DNA of 64,000 nt from the NCBI GenBank assembly GCA_014529385.2, contig CM043969.1, forward strand, positions 13,651,446 to 13,715,445. Direction: 5' to 3'. The position numbers and the translations under genes are program-made. The stretch comes from Adiantum capillus-veneris. Lineage: Eukaryota; Streptophyta; Polypodiopsida; Polypodiales; Pteridaceae. Positions 11,771-23,819 of the stretch are shown here, piece by piece (position 1 is the stretch's first letter; each line of letters starts with the position of its first letter). The notes beneath the pieces were generated by a model, which was given only the letters and a program-made list of their open reading frames with translations, searched no databases and was not told where the DNA came from.

Positions 11771-11931
11771 AAGTACCCTTAGGGGTAGATAAGCCTACAA
11801 GGGGCAGAAAAAGGCCTGGCCACAAGAGCGCGCAAATGGCCCATCCAAAACTGATGGATGGGCCATTTGCGCGCCCTTGTGGCCAGGCCTTTTTCTACCC
11901 CTTGTAGGCTTATCTACCCCCAAGGGTACTT
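11771..11931. repeat. 161-bp hairpin repeat, copy 1
   Basis: Two arms of about 77 bp, nearly perfect complements, meet at a 7-bp loop (AAACTGA). The arms start AAGTACCCTTAGGGG and include GCGCGCAAATGGCCCATCCA next to the loop. The hairpin begins 161 bp after the H3-like stop codon. Confidence 0.85.
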
Positions 11932-12271
11932 AAAATAACCAAATTTACTAAAACCTATTGGTTTTGCATCAATATTTTATATGGATCCTTATGGACACCT
12001 TTTTTTGGTCATTCAAGCTTTGAATTCCCCATAGGATATCAAAACAAATAACATATTGTGAAACCAAGTGTCCATTGTAATTTGACTTTTTGGTGCAAGG
12101 GTGTAGTAGGTAGAGCTAAAGCAAGTGATAGTTTGCTGGAAACTTCATTTCATAATTGATTTGAGCTTTTCTAGTGTCCTTGAGTGTGAACATATACTGG
12201 AATTTCCATAAAAAGGTTGCATTTAAATGAATGATGCAAAACCAATCCATTGCAATAAATTTGTGCTTTTT

Positions 12272-12432
12272 AAGTACCCTAGGGGGTAGATTGGCCTATA
12301 AGGGGCAAAAAAATGCCTGGCCACAAGGGCGCGCAAATGGCCCATCCAAAACTGATGGATGGGCCATTTGCGCGCCCTTGTGGCAAGGCCTTTTTCTGCC
12401 CCTTGTAGGCTTATCTACCCCCAAGGGTACTT
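12272..12432. repeat. 161-bp hairpin repeat, copy 2
   Basis: The same inverted repeat and the same AAACTGA loop as copy 1, 501 bp further on. The roughly 340 bp after each of the first two hairpins is also repeated, so this is a tandem array of about 500-bp units, not separate insertions. Confidence 0.85.
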
Positions 12433-12773
12433 AAAATAACCAAATTTACTAAAACCTATTGGTTTTGCATCAATGTTTTATATGGATCCTTATGGACACC
12501 TTTTTCTGGTCATTTCAAGCTTTGAATTCCTTATAGGATATCAAAACAAATAACATATTGTGAAACCAAGTGTCCAATGTAATTTGACTTTTTGGTGCAA
12601 GGGTGTAGTAGGTAGAGCTAAAGCAAGTGATAGTTTGTTGGAAACTTCATTTCATAATTGATTTGAGCTTTTCTAGTGTCCTTGAGTGTGAACATATACT
12701 GGAATTGCCATAAAAAGGTTGCATTTAAATGAATGATGCAAAACCAATCCATTTCAATAAATTTGTGCTTTTT

Positions 12774-12934
12774 AAGTACCCTAGGGGGTAGATTGGCCTA
12801 TAAGGGGCAAAAAAATGCCTGGCCACAAGGGCGTGCAAATGGCCCATCCAAAACTGATGGATGAGCCATTTGCGCGCCCTTGTGGCCAGGCATTTTTTGC
12901 CCCTTACAGGCTAATCTAACCCCCTAGGGTACTT
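12774..12934. repeat. 161-bp hairpin repeat, copy 3
   Basis: Third hairpin, 502 bp after copy 2. A few arm positions no longer pair (GCGTGC against GCGCGC; GGATGAGCC against GGATGGGCC). After it the sequence leaves the repeat and runs into the 3' end of the minus-strand gene. Confidence 0.85.
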
Positions 12935-13115
12935 AAAAATCACAATTATACTCAAATTGACTGCAATTACATATCTTGAAATAACAAAGTCAAAAAACAA
13001 TTCATATCACCAATTGAAACAATTTTCAAGATTGACAAATCAGATTGAAAAGAATTTGCAATATAGAGAGACAATTTCAAATATTTTTTATTCCTTCTAG
13101 CACGGTGATTTTACA

Positions 13116-15342
13116 TCATGTATCTGAGGAGTTCAGAATTTTTTTGACCATTTCCTGGCGCCTATTTTGCGCGTAAGGCAACTCTCCAGTCAAGAGGGAC
13201 TGCGCTATGGCATTTGGGTCAGTTGAGCCAATGGAAGCATGTATCCCTATCTGGGCAAGCACTTTACCACGAAAGCCAGTGCCAAACGCTGTGCATACAA
13301 GGGATCTACGCACTAGGAACACTTGATGCGCAGTTTGAGCAATGGTACTCAAACACAAAAACTTGCTCAAAGCTTTTAACGACCAAGTCATAAAATGGGC
13401 TTGGGGAGTAAATTCATTATGGATAATGGCCACATCGCCAGGGGGGAGTTGTCCGAGGTAATGCGCAAGGGAAGCTTGAGGTCCAAAGCCCGTCCGCTTG
13501 CCACCCGTCCTTGCAGCAAAATCATCAACCTCCACAACATCCTGTCATAAACCGATGAAGGTTGAGAAAAAAGACACAAAGGATAAAATAGTAACATGAA
13601 AATTAGGATACAGTTTACCTCCTGCTCCTTGTCATCCTCCTCCCTGTTGCCCTTTGCATCCAAGTCAATGGTCCCATGCACCACAGATACAAGCTTTGGA
13701 TCATCAAATGGGAGGTTGCATAATGGCATAGGCATCCTAGCAGCCTCAACCTTGGCTTGCGTGGCTTGGAAATCTTCATCAGCCACGTGCAACTGCTCTG
13801 CTGCGAGGACCTCCACACATACAACTGCAATAGTGTCAGCAACAGAGTCCCCATCTGGCAAGAGCTTGCTTTCTAGGGCATCTGGCGTATTGTCTAAGGG
13901 ACATTTGCTGCTGTTTCATAGCACGCTCAAGCATTCATCCATGCGCAGGCCAAATGCTTTTTCCAAATCATGCAGGAACACAAACTCCTCCCCATCCACT
14001 AACACTGAGGAGAAGCGGCTAATTTTTACCTCTGGGATAGCCACATCCGTCAGTGGTAGTGGCACTAGAGTGTCACTAGGGCCAGCCGCAACTATGGATT
14101 TCTCAACCACTTCCTCAAGACCCCTAGGGTACTCGAGCTGGTGTGCTTTTCCTTCCGCTGCAGGGTTCATGGGGATAACCTGCTGCTCCTTGGTGTCCTT
14201 GATAAAGGACCCAACTTGAAGGTGTGGTAAGCGAAGCTCCTCCAAATCAGGTTCCTCGCTCACCAAGAAGATAAATGTTGCGAGCCGAGAAAGGTACTCC
14301 ACCCCCAACTTGCGCTTCTTGAGTGCTGACACCCCAGGGGCTTGCTCGTCCAAGTAATGGCCTGCATTGGTTGCAATTTCTTGAAATCGTTGCAACCGCT
14401 TGGCGAATGGGCGATCACCTTTGTGTATATAGCGCAAAAGATCACAAGGCACCCAGATCCCTGCATGTGGGGGGATAGATACAGAATATTTTATGATGTG
14501 CTCCTCCATGAACGCAGAAATCTCCTCAAATGCATCCATGTGAAGGGCAACTGTGGCGTCAAGGTCAGGGAGACGAGTAAAAAAGGTGTGGAGGTCCAAC
14601 TTCCCTTTGTATTTGGTGTCCTCGAGGAAGAGGATGAAGCGTGACAAAGGGGTGGATGTGGGTACAGATGCAGAGGCTGTGGCAGCATCCATGTTTAGCC
14701 TGGGGTGTGGATAGAGAGCGGAGGAGCTCAGGAGTTGCAAAAGTGAAAATAGTGAATGAGTTTCTATCCCCCAGTCCTCCTCGACCTTCAATTTGTCTTC
14801 CATTCTCTTCCCAATCTGCGGACATTCATTACAATAAGCATCTAATGATCGACAAACCATGATGTATTGAAAATGTGGTGGAAGGATTCTCACCTTGTGA
14901 CCTTGTAAACAAAATTGTGCTTGTTGAAGGGCCTCAAAACCCATAATAACCAAATGTTCTCGAACATTACTGAGAGTCCAATGCTTGTTCACTTGGACTA
15001 CCTCCAAAGCATCGTTGGGCATCTTCACTGCAATGTCAAAGCTTGCAATAGCGCCGTCTACACTCTGTAAGGGAGTCCACACTCCAAGCTTGCACATCCA
15101 ACGATCATAGTGAAATCGTATGTACAAGGAGGTGCGGGATTTCAAATAGCGCATTCCAATACCTGAAGCTCCAACCTTACAACGGTACCGGTCCCCGTTG
15201 TGCATGCCCTCCACAAAACCCCAGTCCTCTTCTAAAAGCCTTCCTAATTCCTCGTAATGCGCATCTTTACATACAAGCATTGTGGTAGTCTCCACAAATC
15301 CAAACTCTTTAAAAATGTGCACAAAACAATGAATAGGCAAAC
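13116..15342 (-). pseudogene. 3' part of a minus-strand gene split by the inner element
   Basis: This is the downstream part of an unknown gene whose 5' part is at 45401-46140. The frame is open from the insertion point at 15342. A GT..AG intron is likely at 14816-14893 (78 bp, a multiple of three, so the frame is open either way) and another at 13542-13618 (77 bp) joins in phase to the last exon, 13541-13116. With one AAAC copy and the inner element removed, the exons sum to 2715 nt, exactly 905 codons. One TGA (13916-13918) interrupts the frame, which then continues without a shift. I recognise no domain; the middle is globular (a YIRFHYDRWMCKLGVW stretch) and the end is rich in Asp and Glu. 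It converges on the H3-like gene across the hairpin array. Confidence 0.65.
15339..15342 (+). repeat. Left target-site duplication AAAC
   Basis: AAAC abuts the left terminal inverted repeat and recurs directly after the right one (45401-45404). One copy must be removed to restore the reading frame of the split gene. Confidence 0.75.
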
Positions 15343-15358
15343 AAGACCATATTAGGTA
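15343..15358 (+). repeat. Left terminal inverted repeat of the inner element
   Basis: AAGACCATATTAGGTA, a perfect inverted match to 45385-45400. Beyond 16 bp the two ends diverge. Confidence 0.85.
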
Positions 15359-15589
15359 AAGTGGGAAAATCCCAATTCCCAGGTTGGACAACTTTCAATA
15401 TATCATGTATAAAATATAGAGATTTTGTCAAAAATTTGAGTTTTCTTAAGGTCTCATTCCACTTTATGTACATACAATACACAATGAAAACAACTAAAAT
15501 ATCATGGTTTCAATCAATTGGATTATTAGGAGAGGAGTATATTGCATCCATTATCGTTGTCTATGTTCTACTGTCCTACCTACAACTTA

Positions 15590-18500
15590 TCTCAACATGG
15601 AGAGCTTGGTTTCTAGGTCCACCACTTGTCCAAGTTAATGTAAAAGTGACTCAAGGTTCACAACTTGTGAAAGCAAGGATCCATTGAGGAATACAATCCA
15701 CTTGGCTATTTTTCCTTAATTTATTGCATGTGACATTTAAGCAAGGTCCACTTCTAATCTATAACTTCTTAATTTGAGGCATGGGGCATACATAAAATAT
15801 GTAGCATATGCTCTATTGCCTCATAGGAAGGTTGGTTTCAAGGTGCACTTATCCATGCTAGCCTATCTTGGAGAAATGATGGAGCTTGCTTCTCTCCTTG
15901 TTTCAATGGAAACTAGCTTGGACAAGTGGTGGACCTTTGCTTCTCTCTATGTTTCAATAGAGTTAGCTTGGACAAGTGGTGATCTTGGAACAAAACCCCC
16001 ATGTAAAACATATCATGGGTATTCCAAGTGATTAGAAAGATTACCATTTAAGATATAACCTTATAGGTTGGACAACTAGATCTTGGCTTGGAGAAATGGT
16101 GGACCTTTGATTCTCTCCATGTTTCAATGGAGTCTATCTTGGAGAAATGGTGGAGCTTGCTTCTGTCCATGTTTCAATGGAGCCTTGCTTGAACAGTTGG
16201 TGGACCTTTGCTTCTCTCTATGTTTCAATAGAGTTAGCTTAGACACGTGGTGGATCTTCAGAATAAACCAACTACTATCAATGTTGCCTAGCTTGGACAA
16301 GTGGTGGAGTGTTTCTCTACTCCATGTTTCAATGGATCTTAGCTTGGACAAGTGTTGGACCTTAAAACAAAAACCCCATGTACAACATAGAATGGATTTT
16401 CTAGATTTCAATGGAGTCTAGGTTTAACAAATGGTGGAGCTTTTCTTCATCCATGTTTCAATGAAACTAGCTTGGACAAGTGGTGGACCTTGTAACAAAC
16501 CCTCCCATGTACAACATATCATTGGTTTTCTAAGTGATGGGAAGGAATACCATTCAAGATATAAACTTATAGCTTGGATAAGTAGTTGACTTTAAAACCA
16601 AATTCATCATAATACAATGAAATACAGGTCAGCCAATTCCTAAATCTTGAGACCAAACCTCCCATGCTATTAGAGATAATATATTGGATAAGTGGTGGAC
16701 CTTCTATTAAATTCCCATGCCTAGTTTAGACAACCGGTACACTTCGCAGCTATAAAGGTTGGACGAGTTGTGGAGCCTTGTTTCTATCCATGTTTTAATG
16801 GATCCTAGCTTGGACAAGTGGTGGACCTTAAAAATCTTCCATGTACAACATATATGAGGTTTTCCATGTTTTAATGGAACCTATCTTGGACAAATGGTGA
16901 AGCTTTCTTCTCTCCATGTTGATTTTGGAACTACCTTAGACAAGTGGTGGAGCTTTTCTTTTCTACTCTTCATAATACAATGAAGTATATGTTGGTTACA
17001 TGGTGAATCTTAAGGCCAAACCTCCCATTTTACTAGAGATGATAGGTTGGACAAGTGGATCAACCTTCTATCATTTCTCCATGACTATATTGGACAATTA
17101 GTAGACATAACATCTCTCTATGTTGTCTAGAGATGACTTGGACAAGTGATGGACCCTGCTTCTCTCTTCCCTTGGTTTACTAGTTTGAAGACTCAGTATA
17201 TATACTTTCTTAGATCTAGCTTGAACAAGTGGTGGACCTTGCATCCACAATCTTAATTCAGTACAAAAAGTATATGAAAAAATAACATAGGAATCTTGGT
17301 TGAAAGGTCAAGCAATTAGGTTCCAAATGCACATAATAATATATTTTCCACCATATTAAAGAAAGTTAAATATGTTATTACCAAATTGACAAAGGTAACG
17401 TCCAAGAATTATATCTTTCCATCTTGTCAGATCTAAATCTTCATCAAGGCGACATGCATGTATACATCAACTTTCAAGCCATTCAAGAATACATGCACTT
17501 AGATTCCATTAGTTTTGTTTTCAAAGTCTTTTAGGTTCTAAAACTCTTTCACATAAAGTATGTAATGACAAAATTCTTGAAGCAAACATTTGTGCCCAAG
17601 AAAAAGATCCCTCTCACATATTTAAAGTCCATGAATTCTCTGATCCACACTTACAAGTTTTATTTTGACATCAAAACATCATATTCTTTCATAGTTCCAA
17701 ATAAATGCAACCTCGATATGAATTGACAAAAAATGAATTCTTTTACTATATGACCCAACATAGGCCCATCAAATAAAAATGAGTCCCCAAAAATTTGGGT
17801 GCACTCTAGCAATACATCAGGTCCCCTTACAATAGGATGCACTCCAATAGTACATTGAAGTCCCCTTAGAGTAGGGTGCACTCCATTCAAGTGTTCATAA
17901 AATTGCACACACCTTTTTTTTTTAAAAAAGACTATATAAAATTATACAAATGTTGAAAGATACACACTGAATAAAAAAAGCATTTATAGCCATATTTATT
18001 CAATGCTTTCGTTGTTGACAAGTACACACCAAGGACATAATTTGTCTCAGAATCACTATACTGATTTACAATTGTGTTGTATGTATGACTCTCTTATCTC
18101 TTGCATAACAACCATCCTACCAACCATGGAATTATGGTTCTCTGCAAGAAGTTTGAAGTTGCTCGGAAGTTTGCCTCCACTTTTGGAAATATAAGATATG
18201 TCCCTGGCATGTTCCACATCACCCTATATGGAGTGTCATCAAAAATTAAGGTATTGTTTGCATCCAAATCCTCAAATATCTTCCAAATATCACTCAGATT
18301 TTTGTGATAAACCCTTGTAAATCCTAACATGATATTTGGATTTTGGCAATTTTTGTTACTCATAAACACCTTGAACTTGGTATATGCTCAGGAAAAACAT
18401 TTTGTGTGATGCGTTGCACCCTTGTTAAGTTATAGCAACTCCATATCCATAGCTCAAAGTATTCAGCACAAAAATCCATAAAACTTTGTGCGTCTGGTCG

Positions 18501-21500
18501 CACCACATGATAAACTTCATCTTTGTCCTCCACAAGTCGATGTGTTGTTAAGCCCAAGATGGCATAGAATCTCCATGTTTCATTTCAACTGTCTTGAGAA
18601 GTAACCCCTCTAGATCCAAGATAAGTACTTTTTGATGTCCTTGAAAGCAAAGTGGTAGGTGATAAGGAGGTGATTCATTCCTTGGACAAGGTCTTGGAGG
18701 AGGTTGGATGGGTAATTCAATAGTTTTCTTTCAATTTATGCCAGCATATAGCCAATCCATTTTTTTGTAATGGTTCTGAAATTAAAGAACAAGAACACTT
18801 CATGCAAACACAACAATAGACTTGAGTTTTACATTGTCTACCCTAAGGTTTTATTAGATACCAAAATCCATCTATGATCTACTCATTAATAGAAAGAAAG
18901 TCAAATAAAATCTGACTCTTTTTTATGCTACACTCTCTCTTAGTCTCAATACCATGGAGTTCAACTAGACTTAAGTCAACTATAACTACTACTTGTTGTT
19001 AAAGGTATTCTTGAAGTTGTATAAGGCCTTAACCAATGCTCTAGTGTAGAATGGGTATTTATGTCTCAAGGTCTACCACTTATCCAAGCAAAGATCCATT
19101 TAGATATGGAAACCCAATTTTCTTAATATAATGATATAGAGTGGACAAGTGGTGAATTGAGACCAAGCCACTCATGACTAGGGGATAATAGGTTGAAAAG
19201 TGGTGTGGACCTTGAATGTAAACCCCATGTACAAAGTATCAGGGGGTTTTTGGGTATTTCAATGGACTCTAGCATCTTGGAAACATGGTGGAGCTTACTT
19301 CTCTCCATGTTTCAATGGAGTCTATCTTGGATAAATGGTGGAGCATCATTCTCTCCATGTTTCAATGGAGCCTACCTTGGACAAGTGGTGCACGTTTGTT
19401 TCTCTCTATGTTTGAACAGATTTAGCTTGGACAAGTGGTGGACCTTGGAACAAAATCCCATGTAAAACATATCATGGACATTACAAGTGGTGAGAAAAAA
19501 TACCATTCAATATATAACCTTATAGGTTGGAAAAGTGGTGGACCTTAACACCCAATTATTATTAATATAATGACATAGAGTGGATAAGTGGTGAATCTTG
19601 CGACCAAACCTACTAGGAAAAGTACGTTGGACAAGTGGTGGACCTTTGAATGCAACCCCCATGTACAAAATATTACTCATGCTACTAGGAATAATTGGGT
19701 ATTAAGGTCCATGTTTCAATGGAGCCTAGCTTGAAAAGTGGTGGACCTTTGTTTCTCTCTATGTTTCATATAATTTGCTTGGACAAGTGGTGAACCTTGG
19801 AACAAAACCCCATGTAAAGCATGTCATGGGCATTACAAGTGGTGAGAAAAAATACCATTCAAGGTATAACCTTATAGGCTGGACAAGTGGTGGACCCTTA
19901 GCACCCAATTCCTCTTAATTATAATGACATATAGTGGAAAAGTGGTGAATTGTGAGACCAAACCTACTAGGGATAATAGGTTGGAGAAATGGTTGACCTT
20001 GAATGTAAATCACCCATGTACAAAATATCATGGGTTTTGCGTATTTCAATGGAGCCTAGCATCTTGGAGACATGGTGGAACTTACTTCTCTCCATGTTTT
20101 AATGGAGCCTATCTAGGAGAAATGGGAGGTTCCTTCTCTCCATGTTTCAATGGAGCTTAGCTTGGACAAGTCGTGGACCTTTGTTTCTCTCTATGTTTGA
20201 ATATGGTTAGCTTGGACAAGTGGTGGATCTTGGAATAATGAAACTCCCATGTAAAACATATCATGGGCATTTCAAGTGGCGAGAAAGGATACCATTTAGA
20301 TATAACCTTATAGGTTGGACAAGTGGTGGCTTTAACACAATATAATGACATAGAGTGTACAAGTGGTGAATCTTGAACCAAACCACTCATGCTACTAGGG
20401 ATAATAGGTTAAACAAGTGGTGGGCCTTGAAATAAACCCCCTAGAGTGTTTCAATGGAGCCTAGCTTGGGGAACATGGTAAAGCTTGCTTCTCTCCATGT
20501 TTCAATGCAGCCTATCTTGGATAAATGGTGCAGCATCATTCTCTCCATGTTTCAATGGAGCCTAGCTTGGACAAGTGGTGGACCTTTGTTTCTCTCTATG
20601 TTTGAATAGAGTTATCTTGGAAAGTGGTGGACTTTGGAACAAAAACCCCATTTAAAACATATCATGGGCATTACAAGTGTGAGAAAAAATACCATTCAAT
20701 ATATAACCTTATAGGTTGGACAAGTGGGTGGACCTTAACACCCAATTATTCTTAATATAATGACATAGAGTGGATAAGTGTGTGAAATTGGGACCAAACC
20801 TACTAGGGAAATAGGTTGGACAAGTGGTGGACCTTGAATGTAAACGCCCCATGTACAAAATATCACTCATGCTACTAGAAATAATTTGGTATTAAGGTCC
20901 ATGTTTCAATGCAGCTAGCTTGGAAAAGTGGTGGACCTTTGTTTTCTCTATGTTTCAATAGATTTATCTTGGACAAGTGGTGTACCTTGGAACAAAACCC
21001 CATGTAAATTCTTTCATGGCATTACAAGTGGTGTGAGAAAAAATACCATTCAAGCTATAACATTATAGGTTGGACAAGTGGTGGACCTTAACTCCTAATT
21101 CCTCTTATTATAATGACATAGAGTGGACAAGTGGTGGAATCATGAGACCAAACCTACTAGGGATAATAGGTTGGACAAGTGGTGACCTTGAATGTAAACC
21201 CCCCATGTACAAAAAATTATGGGTATTGGGTATTTCAATGGAGCCTAGCAACTTGGAGCATGGTGGAGCTTATTTCTCTCCATGTTTCAATGGAGCCTAT
21301 CTAGGAGAAACAGTGGAGGTTCCTCTCTCCATGTTTTCAATGAGCCTAGCTTGGACAAGTGGTGGACCTTTCTTTCTCTATATGTTTTTATAGAGTTAGC
21401 TTGGACAAGTGGTGGCCTTGGAATGAAACCCCATGTAAACATATCATGGCATTTCATGTGAGTTGAGAAAGGATACTATTGAAAGGATTCTATTTCATAA

Positions 21501-21750
21501 TACAATGATGTATAGGTTGGTTACATGGTGAATCTTAAGGCCAAACCTCCCATCTTACTAGAGATGATAGGTTGGACAAGTGGTCAACCTTCTATCATTT
21601 CTCCATGCCTATAATTAGACAATTAGTAGAACTAGCATCTTTCTATGTTGTCTAGAGCTGAGCTTGGACAAGTAGTGGACCTTGCTACTCTCTTCCCTTG
21701 GATTATTAGTTTGAAGACTCATTATATATACTTGCTTAGATCTATATAAT
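15590..21750 (-). repeat. Left satellite-like array (motif on the minus strand)
   Basis: Dozens of copies of TTGGACAAGTGGTGGACCTT are embedded in larger units of about 400-480 bp, which also carry CTCTCCATGTTTCAATGGAG and a CATGTAAAACATATCATGG stretch. The units are clearest at 15.84-16.56 and 19.1-21.5 kb. Between them (17.2-19.1 kb) lies non-array sequence with a broken FCP1-like gene. A block near 16970-17220 recurs near 21495-21750. Open frames inside are by-products of the repeat. Confidence 0.9.
18094..18650 (-). pseudogene. Broken second FCP1/HAD-like gene copy
   Basis: Read on the minus strand, three frames together give an FCP1-like phosphatase fold. VLILDLEGLLLK (about 18633-18598) is the position of the nucleophile motif. 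A piece with RP..SFMDFCAEYFELWIWS (about 18507-18445) matches the usual RPG..(E)FL..(F)E..(I)WS region. A third piece has KNLSDIW followed by LIFDDTPYR (about 18250-18225), the conserved DD motif. At least two frame changes separate them. The second motif residue is Glu, not Asp. It resembles the intact copy at 22671-23819 (which has LDLNGLLLK) and is probably a decayed paralogue. Confidence 0.6.
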
Positions 21751-22670
21751 TACTCATTAGTTAGTTTACAAGTGGGTATGTAATTTGTTAGCCTCAAGGG
21801 ACTTTGAATATTGAATAGTAAGAAAGTCAAGTGCTGGTTTGAAGATCTTTTGCTTATCTAAACTAGACTCTAACTCAATAATAAGTTTCATAAGTTCCAC
21901 GAATTGTCCTATCTAGGCTCCAAAAGAGTCTTAATTGGTTTGTGCTAGATTCTAACTTCCTTGATGGGGTAGAATCCTAGAAAAATGAGGCACTATAAGT
22001 TTTACCTTAGCTCAAATGGATTTTTCACTTAAACTCGACTGCAATTTGGCTATCTAGTCTTTGTCTCGATGGAGTTTAACACTAGATACATAGTAGTGAT
22101 ATTTAAGCTTCATGTCTCTTCACTTGATCGAGATATGAGACCATACTTTCAAGTCACCACTTGTCTTACCTAAAGACCAATGTGAGACATGGGAGCAAGA
22201 AAGCCATCCGATATTGTTTTAAGGACTATTACATAGGCAATCAATAACTTAAGTAAAGCAAAAAGACTTGGATCTTTCACAATTAATAACTTAAGTAAAG
22301 CCAAAAAGACTTGGATCTTTGACAGTTTTTTTCAAACTAAAAAGCACAATCTCATGCTAACAAAACTATAAATCACAATTGAAAGGTTTGAACAAGAAAA
22401 AGATCAACAATCTTAATAAGAAGGATACTTTTCATTTCATTTGATGATTACAAACTAAAATAAAGTCTCTCAAGAAATTGATAAACAAAAAATGTAGGTG
22501 ACTGCTTCATTATTTTGAGCAAAATATCAAAATCTCTATTGATTGAGCTCCATCTAGTAGTATCCTTTGTAAGATCCTGCAAGAAGGAATAAAAAGAAAG
22601 ATTTGTTAGATACCATGCACATGAGTGTTCAAGCATGTGTATCAAGAATATATGACATGTCACTAGTACC
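21751..22670. other. Non-array spacer 3' of the FCP1-like gene
   Basis: The motif array stops near 21750. No gene is evident. On the minus strand, a donor-like AAG|GTACTA just after the FCP1-like stop (about 22668) and an acceptor TTCTTGCAG near 22577 suggest a small 3'-UTR intron, with the transcript continuing to about 22450 or below. Confidence 0.35.
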
Positions 22671-23819
22671 TTAGGGTTGCTTTCTATCCAGCCTTAGAAG
22701 ATTGTTCTCAGCTTTCACCTTATTTATATAAGCCTTTGCTGTGGTTGCCTTCAAAACTCCTTTTGTGTTACAACCCAATTGCCTAGCTAAAGTGGTCAAT
22801 TGTGACGCCTTCATGCTTTCAATGGGTGTACGCTCCTTTGCCAAGATCTCTTGTATTTGGGCTCTTCTCATTTCATTGCGGTGGCTTGTGTCACTTGCAT
22901 CTTCAATGATAGTTTCATCTCTGTCACCTTTTGCAGGTGGTATTCTTCTTGTAAAGAACACCTTAGCTGACCAAACATCATTTTTCTGCTTCCAATACTC
23001 CATGATTTGTTTATATTCACTATCATTTGTCACTATAGGTTGTCCATAACGATTAGAAGCAATTAAATCACGCACATCCCTTCTCTCATCAAGCTGAATC
23101 AAGTATGGCAGTAGCTCCTCCAAGAGCATATTGTCAACCATCTTCTCAGCATCCAATTGTGGTGGAAAAATGCAATTGTTTGCTGGTGAAATACATCCCT
23201 TGTAAGGAGAGTCATCAATAAGCACTGTTCTTTGTGGATCACATTCAAACCCCATGGCAATTTTGGCTAGAGGCTTGAACATTGCCTCAACGTTTGGATT
23301 GTCGGGTTTAAACAATTTTTGAGTTTGAGCGGTGTAGCAAACATCTTGCGACCAAATTGCAAAGAAAGGCAATGTATCCTCAGCTAAGTTGTTTAGTGCT
23401 GCAAGGATTGCAACATTAAACCTTTGTAAAATAGTCTTCAAGAATTGGATGCAACCTGGCCTGAGTATAATATATCTTTTTGAATCCATTTGCACTGAGT
23501 TGTGGTGTGAGGATGGTTGAGGGGAACGTTTCAACAATAGACCATTTAAATCCAATATAATTGTAAGCATGGATTTCTCAACATCTACGCTACATGACGT
23601 AGTACCAATTGGCAATAGCTCGTGAGTGGACTTTTTAGTCTCTTTTGATGTATGTTGGATTTTTGAAGCATCGATTTCTTGGTTCTCATTATTGGAAGCT
23701 TGCTCAAGTTGCACAACACTAGACTCTAGTATAGAAATATCATCCATCTTGGGCACTTTAGAAACCATAGAATCTATGGATTCTATAGTTGTTGACTGAA
23801 CCATAGGAGCATTATCCAT
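22671..23819 (-). CDS. FCP1/HAD-like protein with a SAP-like tail
   Basis: This 382-residue frame starts at the ATG at 23819, 14 bases inside an exon that begins after a clear acceptor (TTTCTTAG at 23834), so a leader exon or upstream coding exon probably exists. Residues 1-80 are acidic and Ser/Thr-rich. Residues 85-250 form an FCP1-like HAD domain: IILDLNGLLLK at about 87, RPGCIQFLKTI at about 120 and VLIDDSPYKG at about 199. The usual DxDxT nucleophile motif reads DLNGL: the first Asp stays, but the acid/base Asp is Asn and the Thr is Leu, so phosphatase activity is doubtful. The last 50 residues (LTTLARQLGCNTKG then KATTAKAYINKV) look like a SAP-type helical DNA-binding motif. The family acts on the RNA polymerase II tail or other phosphoproteins; here a chromatin- or DNA-tethered, perhaps non-catalytic role is my inference. 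Confidence 0.7.
   Translation of the reverse strand: MDNAPMVQSTTIESIDSMVSKVPKMDDISILESSVVQLEQASNNENQEIDASKIQHTSKETKKSTHELLPIGTTSCSVDVEKSMLTIILDLNGLLLKRSPQPSSHHNSVQMDSKRYIILRPGCIQFLKTILQRFNVAILAALNNLAEDTLPFFAIWSQDVCYTAQTQKLFKPDNPNVEAMFKPLAKIAMGFECDPQRTVLIDDSPYKGCISPANNCIFPPQLDAEKMVDNMLLEELLPYLIQLDERRDVRDLIASNRYGQPIVTNDSEYKQIMEYWKQKNDVWSAKVFFTRRIPPAKGDRDETIIEDASDTSHRNEMRRAQIQEILAKERTPIESMKASQLTTLARQLGCNTKGVLKATTAKAYINKVKAENNLLRLDRKQP

Noticed and set aside
13596..14219. 207-residue plus-strand frame
   Set aside because: Antisense to the split minus-strand gene, Ser-rich, with no motif of its own.
17660..17908. Possible copia polyprotein piece on the minus strand
   Set aside because: Only a faint resemblance in the last 20 residues; no diagnostic motif.
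15590..21750. A CRISPR-like array of regularly spaced 20-bp repeats
   Set aside because: Spacers are themselves repeated, spacing varies, introns and plant-type genes surround it, and no cas-like gene is present. It is a satellite-like array.
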